The position numbers were made by a program, and so were the translations under genes. Shown piece after piece: positions 62,301-64,000 of a DNA stretch of 64,000 bases. This DNA is from Cricetomys ansorgei. Taxonomy: Eukaryota > Chordata > Mammalia > Rodentia > Nesomyidae. The stretch covers positions 3,254,001-3,318,000 of the forward strand of contig JAMJFZ010004031.1 of NCBI GenBank assembly GCA_026225945.1. The letters run 5' to 3'. The notes beneath the pieces are model-generated. The model ran no database searches. It saw only the letters and a list, made by a program, of their open reading frames with translations, and was not told where the DNA came from. Each line of letters begins with the position of its first letter. The first letter of the stretch is position 1.

Positions 62301-63714
62301 AAAAAAGACAGACAAGAAGCACAATCAAAACAGTATTCTACCCTGCTCTAAAGAAATGTCAACGCTCATGGCAACAGACAATGAGGGCTCACAATTGAAG
62401 CCTACATTAAAGAGTGAGTGTACGCTCAAGTGGGACATTGCTTCTGCAAGGCACACTTACCTATGTAGCCGGGGACCTCTTTGCCCTTATATGAGAAACA
62501 GAGCATTAGATTCATGCACACAGAAGGAAGTCCATTTTCAGTACAGTCGAATTTCGTCCTATTTACTGACTCTGGATGGCTTAAAGATGCTTCAACAATC
62601 ACTACAGGCCTTGTCCTGCATAGGCAATAAAATTATTAATATTAATTATAGAGTTATTTTACCTAAAGACAATAATTATATTTGTTCCCAACAACCAAGC
62701 AGTGCCATTAAAATGCTTAAATAGTAGCATGGGCATGCATACTTGATACTATTTTTGTGTATAAATCAAGAGAAGCTTTCATTTAAATACATACAACTAT
62801 TAGCTTTATCTGATGGTCTGTTTAATTAAATCTAGGCAAGGTGGGAAAAGTTCAATAGTAAAACTTCAGAATACCAAACGGAGCATCATCGACAAGGCCG
62901 TTGTTAAAGCCTGCCTCCCAGCATCTATGATTAGGCCCAGTTGTCATTAAGCAGTTAAACATGTCAACCTCACCTTAACAACACTGCAGAATCAGACACA
63001 AAAGCACCAACAGCTACATCTGGGGGAAGAAAAAAAACACCAGGGTAGATTAATGATCACCATTAGCTAAAGGAGAATTACCTTGCAGCCACAGGTACTT
63101 AGTTAAGTATCACCTTTTGACTGTACCAAAACACCATTTACAGAAAATTAATTGGAAAGGACAAGCTAGCATCCTTGGATCCATCCCCCCATTTGTCTGA
63201 ATCTATTCACTCAGAAATCGCAGCACTCCTTTTACGAGAAAGCCAAGAAATTGCACGCTGGAAACTTGTGACAGGGCTGCCAAACCAAATGTAATGCTTT
63301 CAGTTAGACACGTTCTTCCAGAAGGTTGCTTTCACATCTTCTTAAAAACAGATTTTTTTTTTCTTTTCATCTCATCTTTGATTTCTTAGGTGCTTCCTTC
63401 TTTCTCAAGAACAGGGGCTCTAATATTAAGTCACTAACAGTGTACAGCTGATGAATTACTTGATCATTTTAGGCCCACCGTTAACCCTGAAGTATGAGTA
63501 ATGTTATGTGCTCATACGTACAGCTATGAGTAGCCTTCGCATTGGGTTTCCATGTACACAAAAAAGCAGCACCTACAAAAGAGCTCTATTTTGGTTCCTG
63601 AAATCGACACGGTCTCTACTCACCGACATATCCATTGTTGTCTGCATCAATTTGCCCTGAGATAGATTGTCCGAACATCCTTAGTGATTTGCTGATTTGA
63701 AGTCCTTCAATTCT
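19339..63714 (-). CDS. Itga4: Itga4, integrin alpha-4 chain, C-terminal 613 residues (17 exons)
   Basis: Seventeen - strand exons join in phase into 1842 bases ending in TAA. The product is the C-terminal part of integrin alpha-4 (CD49d), which pairs with beta-1 or beta-7 to bind VCAM-1, fibronectin CS1 or MAdCAM-1 on leukocytes. In order it holds propeller blade 7 with a Ca-binding DADNNGYVD loop, thigh and calf domains with many N-x-S/T sites, the dibasic cleavage region [10 protein letters not shown] typical of alpha-4, one membrane helix, GFFKRQ, and the paxillin/PKA-binding tail ending SDDD. No I-domain is present, as expected. The coding exons are 63624-63714, 62974-63019, 62461-62615, 59621-59775, 50600-50749, 48119-48195, 31870-32020, 30557-30652, 29585-29664, 29217-29306, 26827-26917, 24878-24985, 23922-24038, 22655-22774, 20320-20418, 19800-19919 and 19339-19434. 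The signal peptide and blades 1-6 lie beyond 64000. Confidence 0.98.
19800..19919 (-). CDS. Itga4: Itga4 transmembrane exon
   Basis: The acceptor is aatttgtgcag and the donor is AAG|gtaagc. It encodes [13 protein letters not shown], then the hydrophobic helix [20 protein letters not shown] and ISCVMWK. The Trp-Lys at its end marks the inner membrane face, as in other integrin alpha chains. Confidence 0.98.
20320..20418 (-). CDS. Itga4: Itga4 exon: membrane-proximal ectodomain
   Basis: The acceptor is cttttcaaaacag and the donor is CAT|gtaaga. It encodes [20 protein letters not shown] then [13 protein letters not shown], just before the membrane segment. Phase 0 at both ends. Confidence 0.97.
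21180..21395 (-). mobile_element. B4/RSINE1-like SINE, antisense
   Basis: A degenerate B1-like half (aacaggatctcatgcagtcc, aggctggtttccag) is followed by a tRNA/ID-like half (gtgctgaggattgagc, accactccagctgagctcc). This composite is typical of B4. Confidence 0.65.
22141..22300 (-). mobile_element. B1/PB1-type SINE, antisense
   Basis: A long T tract, then gatcctcctgcctctacctg and gctgggagtacagacatgag, ending ccaccacacccag. Reverse complement of an old B1. Confidence 0.8.
22655..22774 (-). CDS. Itga4: Itga4 exon: calf domain
   Basis: The acceptor is ttcttttcaag and the donor is ATG|gtgagt. It encodes [20 protein letters not shown] then [20 protein letters not shown]. The three cysteines in the YC..C..FLC pattern match human. 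Phase 0 at both ends, 40 codons. Confidence 0.97.
22832..23095 (+). mobile_element. B4/RSINE1-like SINE, sense
   Basis: ggaagacagctcaacagata, gagcatgaggacaagagttc and gaatcctgcagagctgg are the tRNA-like head, followed by a B1-like part with tgtacctgtaatcccact. It lies just upstream (on the - strand) of an Itga4 exon. Confidence 0.75.
23140..23340 (+). mobile_element. B3-type SINE, sense
   Basis: agcaagatggcccagcagct, aagacctgagttcagatccc and gttgtcctctgacctccaca are a standard B3 body, ending with an A/T-rich tail. Confidence 0.85.
23341..23921. other. Itga4 intron, nothing recognised
   Basis: No repeat or exon identified between the B3 and the next exon. Confidence 0.4.
23922..24038 (-). 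CDS. Itga4: Itga4 exon: calf domain (variable)
   Basis: The acceptor is tttctgtctttag and the donor is TTG|gtaagt. It encodes [20 protein letters not shown] then [19 protein letters not shown]. The first half is one of the least conserved parts of alpha-4 against human, while GxCHF and [10 protein letters not shown] are kept. Phase 0 at both ends. Confidence 0.96.
24039..24877. other. Itga4 intron, nothing recognised
   Basis: AT-rich intron without an identified repeat. Confidence 0.4.
24878..24985 (-). CDS. Itga4: Itga4 exon: calf domain
   Basis: The acceptor is ctttctttctcag and the donor is CAG|gtaaat. It encodes [20 protein letters not shown] then [16 protein letters not shown]. One NVS site. 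Phase 0 at both ends, 36 codons. Confidence 0.97.
24986..26826. other. Itga4 intron with a GC-rich patch
   Basis: Mostly AT-rich. 25600-25760 is markedly GC-rich (gcgggacccgggactgcaga) with several overlapping short open frames but no recognised product. It may be part of an unassigned repeat. Confidence 0.4.
26827..26917 (-). CDS. Itga4: Itga4 exon: calf domain (NPTSFVYG)
   Basis: The acceptor is ttgctcctgtcag and the donor is CAT|gtaagc. It encodes [20 protein letters not shown] then [10 protein letters not shown]. The intron upstream on the - strand is open in the same frame for about 89 codons, which is unusual but of unknown meaning. Confidence 0.97.
27885..28195 (+). mobile_element. 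L1 (Lx-like) 3' UTR fragment, sense
   Basis: tagggaggtaaaatggatct, gttagggagaggaattgatg and ggtgaatatgattgaaatac resemble the last part of murine L1 3' UTRs. A B2 was inserted right at its end. Confidence 0.7.
28195..28370 (-). mobile_element. B2-type SINE, antisense
   Basis: gtgctgggaattgaacccag, gtcctccggaagaacagcca and ctgagccatctctccagcc are the reverse complement of B2. It begins with a repeat of the L1-end words agagttaaaatatttt on both sides, a likely target-site duplication. Confidence 0.92.
28400..28555 (+). mobile_element. Degenerate B1-like SINE, sense
   Basis: gggcatggtgatacgcgtgt, aggccagcctgaaccacaga and gagaaactctgtcaaaaata follow the B1 layout with many changes. Confidence 0.65.
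29217..29306 (-). CDS. Itga4: Itga4 exon: calf domain
   Basis: The acceptor is ctgtttctacag and the donor is GG|gtaagt. It encodes [20 protein letters not shown] then RYEVMLTVH and two bases of Gly. The human counterpart reads ENEEEMDNLKHSRVTVAIPL, so this acidic/basic loop is diverging. Confidence 0.96.
29585..29664 (-). CDS. Itga4: Itga4 exon: calf domain
   Basis: The acceptor is cttttttccag and the donor is TG|gtaggg, a weaker donor than its neighbours. It encodes [20 protein letters not shown] then ITVHAS and the first two bases of Cys. One NIT glycosylation motif. Only 278 bp separates it from the next exon. Confidence 0.96.
29825..29993 (-). mobile_element. B2-type SINE, antisense
   Basis: gtaactgggaattgaaccca, cctctggaagagcagccagt and accactgagccatcc are the reverse complement of B2. 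It sits in the intron between two Itga4 exons. Confidence 0.92.
29994..30556. other. Itga4 intron, nothing recognised
   Basis: No exon or repeat identified apart from a short G run near 30264. Confidence 0.4.
30557..30652 (-). CDS. Itga4: Itga4 exon: calf domain
   Basis: The acceptor is cttttttcctttag-like (reads ttcctttag) and the donor is AGG|gtaagc. It encodes [20 protein letters not shown] then [12 protein letters not shown], with two conserved cysteines. Phase 0 at both ends, 32 codons. Confidence 0.95.
30653..31869. other. Itga4 intron with one B1
   Basis: It contains a sense B1 at 31620-31765 close to the next exon. The rest is unassigned. Confidence 0.45.
31620..31765 (+). mobile_element. 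B1 SINE, sense
   Basis: gcagaggaggtttatctctg, gttcgaggccagcctggtgt and gacagagaaaccctgtctag, with a CAAAA-rich tail. It is oriented against Itga4 transcription. Confidence 0.93.
31870..32020 (-). CDS. Itga4: Itga4 exon: thigh/calf
   Basis: The acceptor is cttaatttctag and the donor is CTG|gtaagt. It encodes [40 protein letters not shown] and [19 protein letters not shown] is a typical integrin calf-domain strand motif. It carries glycosylation motifs NKT and NVS. It follows the 16.1-kb intron. Confidence 0.97.
35245..35380 (-). mobile_element. Old B1-like SINE, antisense
   Basis: gggccaggctcgccttgagc, cagtgctgtgactgcaggta and gtatcagcatgcctgg follow the reverse complement of B1 with many CpG-type changes. 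Confidence 0.7.
36566..36700. repeat. GAAA microsatellite, homopurine
   Basis: A pure (GAAA)n block to about 36620 decays into AAG/GAAA mixtures. 36566-36659 is 94 bases of unbroken purine, interrupted only by a T at 36660 and a C at 36682. Confidence 0.95.
37380..37435. repeat. CAAA-rich simple repeat
   Basis: Runs of aacaaac and long A blocks without a recognisable SINE body attached. Confidence 0.8.
39395..40005 (+). mobile_element. L1 (Lx-like) 3' UTR, sense
   Basis: gggatcatttcagaagaagg, gttgagaagctattgacaaa, atgatacccatgctccag, gatcaaaatatattatatgc and atgtatgaattctcaatc match murine L1 3' ends. It immediately precedes the larger L1. Confidence 0.75.
41823..41889. repeat. AC microsatellite in the L1 ORF1-ORF2 linker
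   Basis: (AC)n broken by one AT, located between the L1 ORF1 and ORF2 remnants. Confidence 0.92.
43536..43955 (-). mobile_element. Inverted L1 ORF2 (reverse transcriptase) segment
   Basis: On the - strand it reads as part of ORF2: a YVDD catalytic box, then [20 protein letters not shown] and [20 protein letters not shown]. The flanking L1 sequence on both sides is on the + strand, so this piece is inverted within the element. Confidence 0.88.
45291..46109. other. Itga4 intron, nothing recognised
   Basis: Unassigned intronic sequence between the L1 tail and a B1. Confidence 0.4.
46110..46265 (+). mobile_element. B1 SINE, sense
   Basis: cacctttaatcccagcactt, gggaggcagaggcaaacaga, gcagcctggtctacagagtg and gagaccctgtctcaaaag, then an A-rich tail. 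Confidence 0.93.
46755..47122. repeat. Dispersed rodent repeat, family not named
   Basis: It begins agttaaggttcctatcgctg, tgataaaacaccatgacca and ends near ttgtgttgagttgacataac. This resembles a very common rodent interspersed repeat whose name I cannot recall. A distant relative may lie at 55700-56105. Confidence 0.5.
47749..47971 (+). mobile_element. URR1-like hAT element, copy 1
   Basis: A 223-bp element begins CAGTGGTTCTCAACC and ends with its near inverse GGTTAAGAACCACTA, with the interior typical of URR1 (gtgaccctttaatacagt, gtaattttgctactgtta, aaagggtcatttgacc). It is non-autonomous. No clear 8-bp target duplication remains. Confidence 0.9.
48119..48195 (-). CDS. Itga4: Itga4 77-bp exon between inverted hAT elements
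   Basis: The acceptor is tttatttccag and the donor is AA|gtaagt. It encodes [20 protein letters not shown] then KIGFL, with an NCS glycosylation motif. It is not a multiple of three, so skipping would shift the frame. Two URR1-like elements in opposite orientation lie 147 bp and 191 bp away on either side. Confidence 0.97.
48387..48607 (-). mobile_element. URR1-like hAT element, copy 2, inverted
   Basis: A 221-bp element in reverse orientation relative to copy 1, beginning CAGCTGTTCTCAACC and ending GGTTGAGAACTACTG. It is flanked by ctctagaa and ctctagta, an 8-bp hAT target duplication with one mismatch. Confidence 0.92.
48608..50120. other. Itga4 intron, otherwise unassigned
   Basis: Nothing gene-like is seen between the hAT copy and the CA tract. 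Confidence 0.4.
50121..50432. repeat. 310-bp CA/TG microsatellite
   Basis: (CA)n interrupted by atgc, atac and cgca variants. On the Itga4 transcript strand it is a UG tract starting 167 nt downstream of the donor of the exon at 50600-50749. Confidence 0.97.
50600..50749 (-). CDS. Itga4: Itga4 exon with alpha-4 proteolytic cleavage region
   Basis: The acceptor is caatttccttag and the donor is ACG|gtatga. It encodes [40 protein letters not shown] and [10 protein letters not shown]. The dibasic KR-S site is where human alpha-4 is known to be cut into two non-covalently held fragments, and it is intact here. The exon is 150 bp and phase 0 at both ends, so it could be skipped without a frameshift. 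Confidence 0.97.
51640..51675. repeat. TTATG short tandem repeat
   Basis: Five-base units of the form gttat(g) repeated several times in AT-rich sequence. Confidence 0.75.
55700..56105. repeat. Possible old dispersed repeat
   Basis: A layout with tatgtccctcaaagcccatg, aaacctctgaaaccatgatc, caaaataagttcctttt and cacagcaacagaaagctagc recalls a mammalian interspersed repeat of the same type as 46755-47122 in reverse. The name is not assigned. Confidence 0.4.
57045..57198 (-). mobile_element. B1 SINE, antisense
   Basis: gagacagggtttctctgttg, tggcctcgaactcaccgaga and gtgctgggattaaaggcatg are the reverse complement of B1. On the Itga4 transcript it is in sense orientation. Confidence 0.95.
57625..57798 (-). 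mobile_element. B3-type SINE, antisense, truncated
   Basis: tttttatttatgtgcatgca, gaggccagaaaaggtcagat and agttacagtggttgtgagtt follow the reverse complement of B3. The promoter end is missing. Confidence 0.75.
59621..59775 (-). CDS. Itga4: Itga4 exon: thigh domain
   Basis: The acceptor is tggttttgcag and the donor is CGG|gtaagg. It encodes [40 protein letters not shown] and [11 protein letters not shown]. It has two N-glycosylation motifs (NMS, NGT). The splice phase matches both neighbours. Confidence 0.97.
59776..62460. other. 2.7-kb Itga4 intron with one B1
   Basis: Apart from the antisense B1 at 61808-61960 no feature was recognised. Short open frames here have no recognisable product. 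Confidence 0.45.
61808..61960 (-). mobile_element. B1 SINE, antisense
   Basis: A T tract, then aagacagggtttctctgtag, agaccaggctggccttgaac and atccgccagcctctgcctcc, ending gtatgtaccaccactgc. Well preserved. Confidence 0.95.
62461..62615 (-). CDS. Itga4: Itga4 exon: start of thigh domain
   Basis: The acceptor is ttgcctatgcag and the donor is G|gtaagt. It encodes [40 protein letters not shown] and [18 protein letters not shown]...P is the classic propeller-to-thigh junction of integrin alpha chains. There is one N-glycosylation site (NRT). Confidence 0.97.
62974..63019 (-). CDS. Itga4: Itga4 46-bp exon completing the propeller
   Basis: The acceptor is cttcccccag and the donor is AG|gtgagg. It encodes (D)[14 protein letters not shown](R), the GAP half of the FG-GAP repeat. 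Human has Arg where this has Val after GAF, as I recall it. It enters in phase 1 and leaves in phase 2. Confidence 0.95.
63020..63623. other. Itga4 intron, nothing recognised
   Basis: A 604-bp intron with no identified repeat. Confidence 0.4.
63624..63714 (-). CDS. Itga4: Itga4 exon: propeller blade with Ca-binding loop
   Basis: The acceptor is ccctccccccag and the donor is G|gtgagt. It encodes [20 protein letters not shown] then [17 protein letters not shown] plus D-A-D-N-N-G-Y-V-D is the FG-GAP repeat signature with its calcium loop; the final Asp is completed by the next exon. It is the most upstream Itga4 exon in the window. Confidence 0.96.
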
Positions 63715-64000
63715 CTGGGGGGGAGGGAATTTTGATGGCAAATAGTTATTAAATATCTAATATTTGGAAGATGTTAGCTTAGTTAAATGATAGATCTTTT
63801 GATTAACACACTGACTAACAAAATGTGTTCTAGAAAAAAAATTAAACACTAAGAGGGACAAAATTTCCCATCTTGAAATAGAGCTGAAATGTATTTTGAT
63901 ATTAAACATTCATGTTGTGAAAAAGACATTATTTTGCAGTATACTTTTTAGTTTTTCCAAAATAATTCTTATTCCTTTTCTTTGAAATGTTTTCAAGTTC
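63715..64000. other. Start of next Itga4 intron
   Basis: It begins with the C-rich polypyrimidine acceptor of the exon at 63624-63714. No exon follows before the window ends. Confidence 0.5.

Overview
This is mammalian nuclear DNA from a muroid rodent. The evidence is intron-split genes with GT-AG junctions, many B1, B2/B3 and B4-type SINEs, Lx-like L1 fragments and URR1-like hAT elements. The species cannot be fixed. A few residues in the integrin tail differ from the human sequence as I remember it, so I leave open whether this is mouse, rat or a cricetid. No bacterial, viral or plasmid genes are present.

Two protein-coding genes lie tail to tail. On the + strand, about 7.2-16.6 kb, are the last eight coding exons of Cerkl (ceramide kinase-like). 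On the - strand, about 19.3-63.7 kb, are the last seventeen coding exons of Itga4 (integrin alpha-4 chain of VLA-4). They run from the seventh beta-propeller blade to the cytoplasmic tail and stop. The ITGA4-CERKL convergent pair is also found in human 2q31. Every exon was placed by translation, splice dinucleotides and phase. The two partial reading frames close exactly (268 complete Cerkl residues, 613 Itga4 residues), and no frameshift or premature stop was found.

Layout: 1-7232, upstream Cerkl intron made largely of old antisense L1, SINEs and one L1 3' end. 7233-16593, Cerkl exons. 16594-19338, shared 3' flank with a diverged tandem duplication. 19339-32020, eleven closely spaced Itga4 exons (calf domains, membrane segment, tail). 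32021-48118, one 16.1-kb intron holding a near full-length but dead L1 with an inverted internal segment. 48119-50749, two exons flanked by an inverted pair of hAT elements and a 310-bp TG/CA tract. 50750-64000, larger introns and four more exons.

The two genes have no known joint function. Cerkl is a lipid-kinase-like protein linked to retinal degeneration. Integrin alpha-4 is a leukocyte adhesion receptor for VCAM-1 and fibronectin. I found no undescribed biological system. The most testable observations are the inverted hAT pair around the 77-bp Itga4 exon, the UG-rich tract just downstream of the Itga4 exon carrying the cleavage site, the rodent-specific Cerkl C-terminus, and the unresolved Itga4 poly(A) signal.
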